From Heligmosomoides polygyrus polygyrus (Eukaryota > Nematoda > Chromadorea > Rhabditida > Heligmosomidae): 64,000 bases of DNA. The notes below the pieces were generated by a model. It searched no databases. It was not told where the DNA came from and saw only the letters and a program-made list of their open reading frames with translations. The stretch lies in assembly GCA_947396885.1 (NCBI GenBank), contig OX377202.1:24862001-24926000 (forward strand), read 5' to 3'. Numbering within the stretch: the stretch's first letter is position 1; each line of letters begins with the position of its first letter. Positions 12,110-22,528 of the stretch are shown here, in pieces. The position numbers and the translations under genes were made by a program.

Positions 12110-12470
12110 ATCCACGTTTAAGATCCTACCCCATCTTTCAGGCAACCTTTCAATTCCTTTCCGCCAGACTTCCGAGGGCTGTCAGGAAAAGAATTCAGAA
12201 ACCTCCATTTCCAGTTGACGTCGATCATCGAACTCTCTACCTCGAAGATGCTACTTCAGAGCTCTGAATAAGCGGAAGTCAGAAGGAGCGAGGTCTGGAG
12301 AGTACGGTGGATGGGGCAGAACCTTCCAGCCTAACTCCTGGATTTTCTCGCGACTCACTTTTGCGACATTATCGTTCTCGTCCTCAGGTAGACATTCTCC
12401 CGTTCTGGTCGTTTTTGGCGCATGGTGTCGGCCGGGCTCTGGAGCTGGGTAGCGTAGATGAGAAGCATTA
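12110..12470 (-). pseudogene. mariner transposase fragment
   Basis: On minus the conceptual peptides match mariner transposase: QLQ...ADTMRQKRPERENVYL in one frame, then KVSREKIQELGWKVLPHPPY and SPDLAPSDFRLFRALK in another. This is the region between the second and third catalytic aspartates; SPDLAPSD carries the DD34D-type third aspartate. A frameshift destroys the second-aspartate motif between the two parts, and the frame then meets a stop after RALK. Degraded sequence similar to the C-terminus continues to about 12110. No element ends were found. Confidence 0.75.
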
Positions 12471-12784
12471 TTTTGTATTTCTGTAAGTGTTCTAATTTTT
12501 GTTCCGCACGGTAGGAGCGCTCCCACGAGTGCAATAAATAAATAAATAAATAAACTAAGAGAATTATGACAGCAAACCCCAGCCAACCCATACCGTTCCC
12601 TAATATAAAAGGCAGGCAATCTTTTTTTCGCTTCCGTGGCCTCCACAATATCGCGTAGTGTACGAGGCACGTCTTAAAGTGGATTGAGTATCGGCGTCCT
12701 TTATCCTCATCCTTTTCTCGCGATTGACCTACTCTTTCCTACTGCTTCATTATATGAACAGCTTAAACTTCTTCTACGTCTTAG

Positions 12785-13075
12785 GATAGAGACGCGTGGT
12801 AAAGCGGTCAGCGAAACCAGAAGCAAGGTGGCACATCGTGGACCAAGTTATCGGTTCAAATCCCTCCCATGTCAGCAGACAAACTCTCTCTTCTCCGAGC
12901 TTGACGTACGGTACCACCCTTTACTGAAGATATCAAATCACTGACCATCGGCTGGTCAACGCATTTGGTTTAATATTCCAACCAGCCGATCTGAAGAACT
13001 CCCCAATCCCGTAGGAGTAGAATGCGTGGTGCATTCCAATCAGAGCCTGATTAACGCTGCATTTATCCATGCAAA
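12785..13075 (+). mobile_element. SINE with a different tRNA-like head but the family S tail
   Basis: Head at 12790-12868: A-box-like TGGTAAAGCGGTCAGC and B-box-like GGTTCAAATCCCTCCC, clearly unlike the family S head. The 3' part (GGAGTAGAATGCGTGGTGCA, then TTAACGCTGCATTTATCC at about 13010-13070) matches the family S tail. The middle has only patches of resemblance (ACCATCGGCTGGTCAAC). This looks like a composite SINE sharing the tail domain. Confidence 0.6.
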
Positions 13076-13221
13076 CATAAGATATATGTAGAATTTCTAC
13101 ATCAAATCACTAGCATGCTGCGGAAGAACGGAAGAACAGAAGAACTAGATGGCGGATTTTTGTCCAGATATGGTGAGTCATGTCAGAAATTCCAGCAGGG
13201 GGATGACAATGTAATGTTAGT

Positions 13222-13530
13222 CTTACAAGGAAGGATTCCCAACATGGTGAGCTTTTGCGATGCTACTTCGACAGGATGTAGGGCCATGTAATCGAAATCC
13301 AGAACCAGTTAGTTATTGCTGAACTGTTTTGTAAATACCGGAAAAATACGTGTGAAAACGTGTGTGCTACAATACTCACTATGACACCCGCTGCTTCAGT
13401 GGCGCAATCGGTGGAAGTGCTGCCTCATGGAACCACACTCGGCGAGTTCGAGTCCGCGCACTGCCAATATTTTTGTACATGCTAGTATATTGTTACTACG
13501 CTTCCCCATAATCACAGGAAAAGTCCTTTG
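13222..13530 (+). repeat. Solo arm of the 22.5-kb-type foldback
   Basis: Matches the left arm of the 22520-24160 foldback: ACAAGGAAGGATTCCCAAC, GGTGAGCTTTTGCGATGC, GACAGGATGTAGGGCC, then the tRNA-like domain (A-box-like AGTGGCGCAATCGGTGGAAG at about 13398; B-box-like GAGTTCGAGTCCGCGC at about 13457), and the TACTACGCTTCCCCATAATC segment. No second arm is found downstream. Confidence 0.6.
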
Positions 13531-14660
13531 TTATGCCACCGCTCACCCAGAGCGACACCTAATGATATGGAAGAGGGGGTCTACTATGCATGTCGCGGTG
13601 CTTTAACAATCTCATCCTGTTCTGTCATCTGTGAGCATGGAGGATGGGGTGCAGCTTTAAGAAAGGGCTAACAATAAATTCCTACACTTAATATCAGTGC
13701 GGATTCGCTAATGGTAGGTCTCAGGTGCTCAGAAGTGATAACATAAAACAATGTTTAAAGGCTGACGAAATGCTCTGGTTTTGTGAGAGTCTGATAAATC
13801 ATAAGTTCAGCTTCAAGAGTCCCTAATTTACCTATCATAGTCGTAGCTGCAAAACCACTGCAAAATCAAACAGTCTTTATTTCGCTTTTGGCACCAGCGT
13901 CAATGTTCTTTTTCGCGAGTTCGACAATAGCTGACGTGGCGACTTCGAATAGCTCCGGAGTGTCGAATGAATTGCTTCGTTGGTAACTGAAATAAGCAGA
14001 TAAACTAAGTACAGAACATTGCTGCATTGTCAGCATGGTGTGATAAAGCTATCGTAGCGCTGCGCTAAAAATCGAATTTATTCGTCCTACCCCGTAATAG
14101 TCCTACCCCGTACCAACCAAACCTTTCCTTTGGTAGTCACTGGAATAGTGTCATACTTGCCTGTGGAAGAAGCGCTGATTTGTGTATCGGAAGGCAACAT
14201 CGTATATTCCAGGTACAAATAAAAATTGTCTCAAAGATCTAAGATCTCCCGCAAATCCGAAGGGCGTAGCGCAGCTCAAACTCAGACGCTGAGCTTTTTC
14301 ATTTCAAACAGTAAGTTTCTTTGAATGCGGAAACCCCGCTGTTACACAGGTAGAGTTATATCTTTACCTAACGGCCAGCCACCAATTAACGAATGGAGAT
14401 CCATTTTTGGTGTAACCGTCAATCGAGCCAAAAATCTGATGCCAAGCTATATGGTACTGATCCTTCCATGCACATACAAGCACACTGCGAGGCCCATTCC
14501 CAACTGCGACCCATTTATGTCGTCCTTTATCCCTATTTATAACACACTTAAACGTCGACGCTAATCAATTCATTTAGGAGGTCTTGAAAACTCGATCTCT
14601 CAATGGCAATTGAAAGCTTTTTAGCATCGAATTTCATCTAAAAAATGAAATTTGATGCTA
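13531..14660. other. No gene seen
   Basis: No supported exon or repeat. The 79-codon ORF at 14325-14564 lacks a recognisable domain. The motif AACCCCGCT near 14333 also occurs near position 32, hinting at a further dispersed repeat. Confidence 0.35.
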
Positions 14661-14663
14661 AAA

Positions 14664-15095
14664 GAAACAAATGAAACAATCGCCAGAGCAATGCAAACTA
14701 CGCGTAGTGTACTGCAAAAATGTCTTCTGAGGATAAGCTTTCGTCAGCAATGGCAAGAAGGCCTACGAAGCTCAGAGCTACGGGAGAAGTCGCAATTAGC
14801 AGACCCGCTGCAGTACATGAAGAAGTCCAAATATCGCTGGGCCGGACACCTGCTTCGACGAAAGGACGATAGATGGAGTCTCCGTGTCACAGAATGGCTC
14901 CTGAGAGACCATAAGGGACCACTGGGACGACCGCCAACGCGATGGGTAGACTCATTCTCAAGATCTTTCAGCGAGCGGAGTCTGCCTCACTGGATGCAAG
15001 CAGCCAGAGATCGAGCGGTCTGGAAGAGTTGTGGTCCTCGGTGAGAAGCTGACAAAAGGACCATCAAAGTATCAAAGTAAGCAAGTAATGAAATG
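14664..15095 (+). pseudogene. RTE-clade LINE, 3' end only
   Basis: One open frame (to the stop at 15042-15044) encodes the C-terminal domain of an RTE-type reverse transcriptase: KSKYRWAGHLLRRKDDRW, then GRPPTRWVDSFSRSF, then ARDRAVWKSC. After the stop the short 3' end ATCAAAGTATCAAAGTAAGC matches the copy ending near 63965. Everything upstream, including the endonuclease and RT core, is missing, as expected of a 5'-truncated insertion. The protein part is unusually undamaged for a dead copy, so the insertion may be fairly young. Confidence 0.85.
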
Positions 15096-15417
15096 CGAGG
15101 ACTGCTATTCTCGAGGTTCTAAGGTCTCTCATCAGAATTTAACGAAACGTTGTTTTACTTCGAGGAGGCCGTTCCTTCACATTACGCCATGTAGACCAGC
15201 AGCGCGAACGTGGTACCGCTGTCTGAAGAGGCGCTGGCACATACCAGATGCCAAATATATATTCAATTTGCCACTGAAGAGGTTTTTAGAAGTTCAATGT
15301 GTGGCTCCTCTCAAATGATGGTTGACTATTGGCCTACTATCCTCCACCCTAATGACCATGAGTAATATACCTTACGAAACGTCGTTGTATTAACAAAAAG
15401 CTGTTATATGTGGGACA
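15096..15417. other. No feature seen
   Basis: Short gap between the RTE fragment and a SINE fragment. Nothing is supported. Confidence 0.4.
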
Positions 15418-15525
15418 GCGATGGAATGCTTGGTTGACCTGTTCCCGATCCAAACCAGGAACGCTTGATTCGAAGCGCGACATCCAGCGCCTCCTCCGCC
15501 TGCGCTACCATGCACTGCTATACGA
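15418..15525 (-). mobile_element. tRNA-derived SINE (family S), head fragment
   Basis: On minus: TAGCGCAGGCGGAGGAGGCG, then GGTTTGGATCGGG and AACCAAGC. Only the head and start of the body remain. Confidence 0.6.
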
Positions 15526-15883
15526 TTACAAGTACTAAAAATTGCTTGAGCTGTGAATGAATCTGTAGCGCAAGACGGGCACTAGGCAGGGAACGCAGTC
15601 GATAGGAAACACATGTGAATGCTCACCATTTATCAATGTTATGCTGGATAAGTGGTCAGACCGATAGGTACTTGGTAGTGTTTGGTAGTTGAAAGGGCAG
15701 CTAAGCATCACCCATCGGCTTATCGCCGTTAGGTTTTGCAAAGGTTGAAATAAGCACTAGAGATGTTTTCGTAAAACTCTACGGAATCGGAAAGCGTGGC
15801 TCACTCCTAAGAAAGTTGAATAGCGCCAGCCATTTTCTGCAACCTTCTCTGCTAGCTCTAATTAATGGGCAGCAAAAACCTAC

Positions 15884-18800
15884 CGAATGTTCCTGATAGT
15901 GTCGCCGAACTTCATCCGCCCTTTCGACCTAATTCTTTCGGACTCGATGTCAAGCAGACAGAACAAAGGGCAGCGAGAACAACCATCCTTGCACACCAAC
16001 AGCAACAAGTTCGTGTTGTTGTTCCCGATCGTGCTTCGGATCTGTAGCGAGCGATGGTAGAGGTGCATTGAAGTGATGACGACCGAGAAGAGAGGTACCT
16101 TCTCGTGAACGGCCACCAAGTCCTTCGGTGGATCCTTGTCCGTTTTCCATCCGTTAATGCAGTATGCCTTAAATTTCGACTTGTTCACTGTGAAGATTCG
16201 CACAGTAATCCCTTCATCTAAAAAGGTCGTGTTCATGTCGGACTCAAGGGATCGGAGCAGCATGAGATAGGGTCCTACGATCGTCTCCGTTTTCCATGCT
16301 CATCGATACACTTCCGTATGTACCGTTGTCTGCGAACACGTACCTGAAACCCCCGCCACAGGCTTGGAATACAAAGCACATAAACAATAAAGTTGCACAA
16401 CATTAAGTTAGCAATTTGCACCATTATGCATCCTATGTCGGCTTTCCCAAAAAATGTAGCCACTGCATGAACGAACGTAGATGTTTTATCCAAGTAAGCT
16501 AAAAATAAAGGGCTGCAGCCCATTTTAAAGAACATGAAAGGCGAAAATGGCCCGTCGTTGTTTTAAATGTCGAGCTAGCGACAGCACGTCCTGCACTCCT
16601 CCCATCTATTGAAAGTCTGCTTGATTGGTAAATCGATTAGTTGCCATGTGCATGAATGTTGCCCCTTTATTATGTCTTTAAGATTAAGTGAGTTTTTTCG
16701 GCATTCTTGAACTATACTGCGTTGAAGCAATAATTTTGAAAATAAAAAAGCTCACGTACATCTTTAAGCTCGAACTAATGTCCTGGGGCGAAAGCAAAAA
16801 ACTTGTAGCGACGTTACATATTTCTCGATCAACGCAAAATTTTCGGCATGCAAACTGTTTCCAGCATTTTTAGCAATAGGAGGCTATGCATCACTTCAAC
16901 CCAAAAAAAATTGCTTGTTTGCTGTATCGCTTTTTGGTGTGGAGTGTACAATCGATCGACATTTCACGGATCGTTATCCTAATTCGTGATTCTCACCTGT
17001 ATTCTAACCACAAGTTCAAATGCTGTTTGAACAAATACTTAAAATAAGGATTTAAAAACGTAGGGCGTGAAAAACCATAATTCTCCTACTTAGGAGTTTC
17101 ATGGCATACACACTACCATCAAATAGTATGCTCAACTTATGAGACGTCCCAACACAACTCCAACACTAATATTACCGCAGGACTTTCGCCACCCTGAACT
17201 GTGAGGAGAATTTTTTCAGGAGCACCCAAACCATTGGGCAAGCGTAACATGCATATAACACCTTGTTCCATTCATGAAGGTACAAACCTTTCCATAACCA
17301 ATATTCTAACATTATGTTGTCATTTTTGTGATTACAAAAAAGGAGAATTGTTTTTGGACACGAAAAACACCGGAACACTTTTACGGAGCTGGTCATAAAC
17401 TATGCATTTGATTATCAGTATCACGTCGCTGCGGGTACGATGTGGATACACGCAATGTCTGGTTTATTTTCAAAATTTCGCGGAAAAGCTCATACTTCAT
17501 GTCTTCGCTGTCGGGTGCATCCATTACAACCATAGCTTCGGGGTGGGTTTGTGACAGCATGCGAAAGAAGTCGATCTGGGTAGCGCTGTTGAACGGAGCT
17601 TGAGCCAGGATGTATTGGCCTGCAATCGGTGGCATGCAGAAACGACTTCCCTCAGAAGAGCGTCCATTGAAGATTTGTAAATTAAAAATAGAACGTAATT
17701 TTAGAATAGAACTTATTTTTATCCTCATTTTTAACTTTTTTGTGGTTGGGGAGTTTTTAGGCACGACTGAGGGGTTCACATCAACGGACCAATTCCTTTC
17801 GCGTCGTCGCAGAAAACACCTTCCGGAACGTTGTCTAAGACCATCTTCATCAAAATGACCAATACACCGATTTCTGTTTGTGTGTGGCGTCAACAGTTTC
17901 ATAGCCGGCTACGAAACCACACTGACTGTTGGGAAGCTGAACAATACCACGAATACCTACATCATCTGCCATCTGTCAGCTCAACCATTTTCGCACTCGA
18001 CTAAAGCGATTGCACTGGACTGTAATTTGTGCAGTCTGTCGAACTGTCATTCTTTTCCCAGATCCGAATAGGAGCGTTTCGCTGCCAACCCTCGAACTCG
18101 TGATGATTTATGTTATTTAGGCCTTAAGTGACTGTTATCGAAGTTATTGCCATTCAAAGATGCTTGGTTGCTATCAAAACCTTAGCCGCGGCCCGCAGAA
18201 CTTGAGCCCGCATCACGTGCTTACAAAACAGGATGCTACGACATTAAGCTACCGCCGCATTGTGATCGCCTACCCACATCCGCGAGATTGACTATACTCA
18301 GTATAAGGTTGGGTGCTTATAGGTAGGCGTGACGAGGATATCGCGTGGATGTGCGCGGGCGATTAGGCAGTGTTGCGTTGATAGTGCAATGGTGAAGCAC
18401 CCTACGCAGTAGGCGCGGGGTGTAGGTTCGATTCCCGCCTGGGACTAGAGCTTTGATAAAAGCATCCTTGTGAAGACTTATGAAACACACCCTTTTGCGC
18501 CACAACCTGATTCGCTTCGTCAATCACACAGCGAGGCAGCAGCCCTCAACTTCAAACGTCTCAGTAAGTCTCAGTAGTATAATTAGGCTATGCACATAGC
18601 TTTTCTTGCTTCACTTTTTTACGATCCTGTTTGCTATTGTTTCTCCCACTGTGATGTTCTCGATGCCGTCGTTACCGTAGGTCTGTCTTTCTTCTTCCAA
18701 ACCGGAATTTTGTTCCGATTCGGTGCCCAAGAAACACGGAGCCCCGTCTGCTTCGTCACAACATGGACTAGAGTCAGATTTATCAACGACTTACAGCAAT

Positions 18801-19463
18801 GTAACGGTGTTGATTGATGCTGCCGAAATTTCTGGGGTCGGATTCAATTACGGCTTACATTACTTTAACAGAAATTTCACAGCGGAAAACTCAGGTAACG
18901 CGGCAAGATCGCTAACCATATCGCTTGATAAGCCGCGTTATGAGGGATTTCGGCTGTAATTCTCTCTGTTAAATTGCTGTAAACCGTTGATGAATCCAGC
19001 ACCTGATGGCGCACATTATCAAAAGGAGGTGAAGTGCTTCACAATATTGCCGCGCTATCAGGGATTTCGGCAGTATTTTCACCATTAAATTGCTGTAACT
19101 CGTTGATGAATCTGGCCCCTGGTAGTTACACTCCGCTTCTGCTTATTATTCTCCCCGGTACATTTGACCAGGTCTAACCTTTCTTACTGAAGCCGTCCAC
19201 GTAAGAGGCGTGGTAGTAGTCCGAGTCGCCGTTCAGTACTACGCGATTAAAGTCGTACAGCAGCACAACTGAAACAGTACCAAAGCATGTTGATGTCACC
19301 TAGTGTCTTTCGACAGGTCCCTAAACGCACCATTTTGCTTCAGGTTCTTCGCCATGTTCTCCGCTTTCCAGTAGGCGAAAAAAGTCGGTGACTCTTTGAG
19401 AAACTCCTTATACGCTTCAAGCACTCCCTCGCCGAGCTTCTTGGATGGTACACGTGAGGTGAA
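15884..19463 (-). CDS. Protein tyrosine phosphatase-domain gene, atypical loops, partial
   Basis: Six exons on minus join in phase: 19331-19463, 19188-19268, 17439-17619, 16279-16343, 16099-16217 and 15884-16041. Three introns are 57-62 bp; two are over 1 kb and one holds MITEs. The conceptual protein follows the classical PTP fold: an N-terminal helix (GEGVLEAYKEFLKESPTFFA), YDFNRVVLNGDSDYYHASYV, then QYILAQAPFNSATQIDFFRM, then HEGITVRIFTVNKSKF, INGWKTDKDPPKDL and LLLLVCKDGCSRCPLFCLLD ending in KFGDTIRNI. The family reaction is dephosphorylation of phosphotyrosine. The signature loop keeps Cys-x5-Arg (CKDGCSR), but the preceding His is Val. The WPD loop reads WKTD. Activity may therefore be weak or absent, as in divergent nematode PTPs. 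Exon 1 of the gene and the last exon (Q-loop) were not found, and an RTE fragment lies downstream. Several splice choices are mine. The family call is firm; the gene's completeness is not. Confidence 0.8.
18375..18455 (+). repeat. tRNA-like SINE head inside a PTP intron
   Basis: A-box-like TAGTGCAATGGTGAAGCA at about 18380 and a good B-box-like GGTTCGATTCCCGCC at about 18425. The spacing suits a tRNA-like promoter, but stems do not close convincingly, so a SINE head is likelier than a tRNA gene. Confidence 0.4.
18775..19122. mobile_element. MITE, GGGGCC family, with a second half-copy
   Basis: 18775-19010 is a copy (TTTATCAACGACTTACAGCA to ACCGTTGATGAATCCAGCAC) with GGCTTATCAAGC-type interior motifs. 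19011-19122 is a second right half, ending AACTCGTTGATGAATCTGGC. Both sit in the long intron of the PTP-domain gene. Confidence 0.65.
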
Positions 19464-20769
19464 CTAAAAGTGGCGGTGTATTCATTAACATTTCCATAGG
19501 GAGGAGATTTTAGCAAGCAGGTGAGCGTATGCTACCCGATTTCAATCGTATGCATGGAAGTAGGGTACAGTTAAACTTCTTTATGTGGAAACGATGCTCG
19601 AAGAGAACGCGCGAGTAAATTATTCCATACTCGAGTTTAACGCAACCAAAATCTGCGAATGCTTTAGTTAGTTATTCGTGCGATTCTACAGTTTCCCACC
19701 TCTTCCTTCCATTAGGAACGCAGTTTTAGGCATCCATTCAACCGTTTGTTAGGACTAGAGGACATAAGGCAAGCATGGCTATACTTTATGTGTCACGTTT
19801 TTTATTCGTGTCATGCTTCTTGATAGAGTATCAAGAGGACCTCGATTGCACTCGCACCGCAAATCTTCTCTACGACTTTCACTATCGTAAATAGAATAGG
19901 TTAAGAAGTTCCATTCATGTGAATGTCCCTTCGGCGTATTGCGTGTTAAGGAGGATGCACGGCTGTGACGGCGATTTTTCTCCCTTATTTTTCTCCCTAC
20001 AGTTAATATTCCAACGGAACCCTAGAGCCGAGGTAGAATTTATCCTATTCAGAGAGGGCATGCGGCGTCTCGCCTCTCAACCTCCTCCTTTGAGTTTGTC
20101 CCACAGCTTCAGTTACTGCCGAATGGTACCCAAGCGAGCTTGGAGATTAGGTGTCGTGTCGTGGGATGCCGAGCGCAACTGTTATCCTGGCGCGCTCAGT
20201 ATAACTGGGATAGATCCATGGAATAGTCTGCGCCAGCGAAATCACAACGTACAAAGGGACCTACACGAAAGCAGTTCACTGAAGAAATCCACGATAAGGA
20301 GAAAGTGCCCCCAACCCGCATGGCGTCTGTCCCTTTTAATATGTTGTCGCCACTGTCGCCCATTAAAGGTATGGTGACCGCACTGCGATGAACGTCTGTC
20401 ACCGCTTCTACTCATGCAACCCCATCGTCGCTTTGGTGTGCTTACGTGGGCAGCTGCAACCCTTGGGAGGGGAGTCACAATGTAATGCAGCCCAGTTTCC
20501 CGTTCTGTTGCACAAAATTAAACATTTTACTCAGCACTGGTGATGCGCTGAGCTAGGCCACCTCTGTAAATGGGTATTCATTTCTCTTAAAAAGCTTTAC
20601 GTTGCATCGATCTGCAACAGGGCATCAGATCGCGGTTGATGTTCAGGTTTGCGGGATGCTGTAGCGTGCGGCTGCGGCCGTCGCCTCGTGAATCGTGTCG
20701 GCGTCCACCTTCGTTCGATGCGCATAATTACGCTGAGGATCTCTTATCGCCCACGCTGGTGCTCCGACA
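19464..20769. other. No supported gene
   Basis: This is where upstream exons of the PTP-domain gene could lie, but none was recognised. A 152-codon ORF at 19919-20377 (plus) and overlapping minus ORFs show no domain and look like chance. Confidence 0.35.
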
Positions 20770-20965
20770 AGCGGATCATGGCGCAGTGGGTATGACGTGG
20801 CTTCAGGCGGTGGAGGGCGGATTGCTCGGTTCACCTGGTATACGGCGTTTTTGCATTTCAACTTACTGATTATGATTTTAGGGGTATTGACATCTACATA
20901 ATTTTCTGGCGTTTTCTGCGCATTTTCCAGCAGTATACGTCTTCTGCGCTCGAAGAGAGCAGAAC
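20770..20965 (+). repeat. Solo arm piece of the 48-kb-type foldback with tRNA-like domain
   Basis: A-box-like TGGCGCAGTGGGTATGACG and B-box-like CTCGGTTCACCTGG, followed by TTTTTGCATTTCAACTTACT and GGCGTTTTCTGCGCATTTTC, which match the arms at 48600-48700 and 49390-49430. Confidence 0.55.
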
Positions 20966-22113
20966 CCCACTGCGGACTCTCCACGAGCGACGAATATGCT
21001 CAAATGACAACGGCTCGGATGATGTGTAGGTTTGCGTTATACTGTAACAGGCGCTGTACCTTGCCACTGCAGCCCGTGGTTAGGTCTAATGGCTATCGTA
21101 GGTCACCAGGAGGAGATTTCTCATACACTTCAGAAGCAGAAATAGGTGTCAAGGAAGTCACCTCCACTGAAGTTTTTAGCGCGAGTTATTTTTGTGCATA
21201 ACAGCTGTAGAGGGGCATTTGAGTTTGCTGCATAGAAATGATTCTACCAAACGGGCCTATTTTTTGAACCGTAATTTTTTTAAGCGCCATAGGTTGTGCA
21301 ATTACAGAATATTTCAAATGGCGAACGCATTTGTAGCCGTTCCTTCGTACGTGCGGTCCGTCCATCGCGAATGTTGCTCCTATTAGGTCCTTGTATGTTA
21401 TTCTCTGTTTTGACTGGAAGTTCACTTCCAAATAGCCACTGCAGTTGATCTTTTCTTGTTGTTCGGGTATTACTACATCAAAAATGCGCTCTGAACACTG
21501 GCAACAGGCAAAGAGTGATCGGAGCGATTGCTAGCGCAGCACCCTTGTGTAATGCGGATGTGCAGAATGAGTTTTTGATGACTTTACGAGTACCACTGTC
21601 AGTATTTATGAAGCGGCAGGAGCGGGAAGATAAGCGACTGAGTTACAGTATAGAATTTGTACCCGTATGGCAAAATCACGCGTGTGTTTGTTGCTGATAA
21701 TGCAACAGTGTCAATTAGTTCAGTGTCCAGATTTTAACCCGAACGTATTCGCCTTCAGAGAAATCGAGGAGCCCTCACGCTATCGGCCAACTTCCTCGGT
21801 GTCGGTACTCTACTTTTGGACTTGCGGGTTGACCTTGTCGACACGCGATTATTCATATTGCCAAGGGCAATCGATCCTTCTCTTGTAGCAAATGAATCCA
21901 TGACAATTAATTGTTGAACTGAAACCAATGCAATCAGATCAAGCGCCACGAGCTGTCCGACGAAAATGACCCACCGTCTAGAACTGAGTACTAAACAACA
22001 ATGGTCCTCACTAACTGTACGCCTAGTCCACTTAACGAAGTTTACGAAATCCACTGATAGTGCCTTAGCAATAATAAAGGCTTCTCCATTCCTCATTCCC
22101 AATTCTGCTCTTG
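20966..22113. other. Unassigned; one coding-like minus ORF
   Basis: A minus ORF at 21186-21431 (81 codons; YKDLIGATFAMDGPHVRR near its start) has a protein-like composition, but no clear splice context or family. The 148-codon minus ORF at 21755-22201 overlaps a hairpin and is probably not a gene. Confidence 0.3.
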
Positions 22114-22167
22114 GGCATCTGGCATATCTCGGAGTCGCTGGAGCGACTTGTAGGTATGCCAGATGCC
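22114..22167. ncRNA. Strong short hairpin, function unknown
   Basis: GGCATCTGGCATA pairs perfectly with TATGCCAGATGCC (13 bp). After a symmetric 6x6 internal loop, AGTCGCT pairs with AGCGACT (7 bp) with almost no terminal loop. The total is 54 nt. It is shorter than a usual miRNA precursor and the tight tip is unusual. It could be a transcribed hairpin, a cruciform site or a tiny foldback. Confidence 0.35.
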
Positions 22168-22369
22168 TTACTGTTTCACGTACAGAGCACTTTTGCTTCA
22201 AAATTGTGGCTGAACTGCAAACACTCCCGACGACGGACTAATATATAAATACAAGTGCTCCGACGCGCTAACGGCTCACACTTTCGCGTAACTTTGCAAC
22301 ATCATGACCTATGGAAAGGAGTTTTTGTAAAAAATGAAATTAGCTATCATCTAGAACCTGGTACAAGTT

Positions 22370-22528
22370 TCACAAATCACTATTCGAAAATTGAAAGAAT
22401 TAAGGGTTGGAGTTCTGCCTCACCTGCCATATTCTCCAGAACTCTCGCCAACAGATTACCACATTTTCGAACACTTTCAGAACCTTCTCGTTGGTAAAGC
22501 CTTCATCAATCAGGACAAACAAGGATAG
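22370..22528 (+). pseudogene. mariner transposase C-terminal fragment
   Basis: An open frame of 52 codons ending in TAG encodes TIRKLKELRVGVLPHLPY, SPELSPTDYHIFEHF and QNLLVGKAFINQD, the third-aspartate region of a DD34D mariner transposase (SPELSPTD). It belongs to a different mariner lineage from the fragment at 12110-12470. It ends at the left edge of the foldback at 22520, so the foldback may have truncated it. No ends of the mariner were found. Confidence 0.75.

Noticed and set aside
12251..12670. 139-codon minus ORF as a gene
   Set aside because: Only its C-terminal third is meaningful and that is mariner; the rest crosses an (AATA)n tract.
18375..18455. Possible tRNA gene with a strong B box
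   Set aside because: No closed acceptor or T stem could be drawn, so it is kept only as a SINE-type head.
19919..20377. 152-codon ORF as a host gene
   Set aside because: No domain, no splice context, and overlapping ORFs of similar length on the other strand.
21755..22201. 148-codon minus ORF
   Set aside because: It runs through the 22114-22167 hairpin, and its composition is not protein-like.
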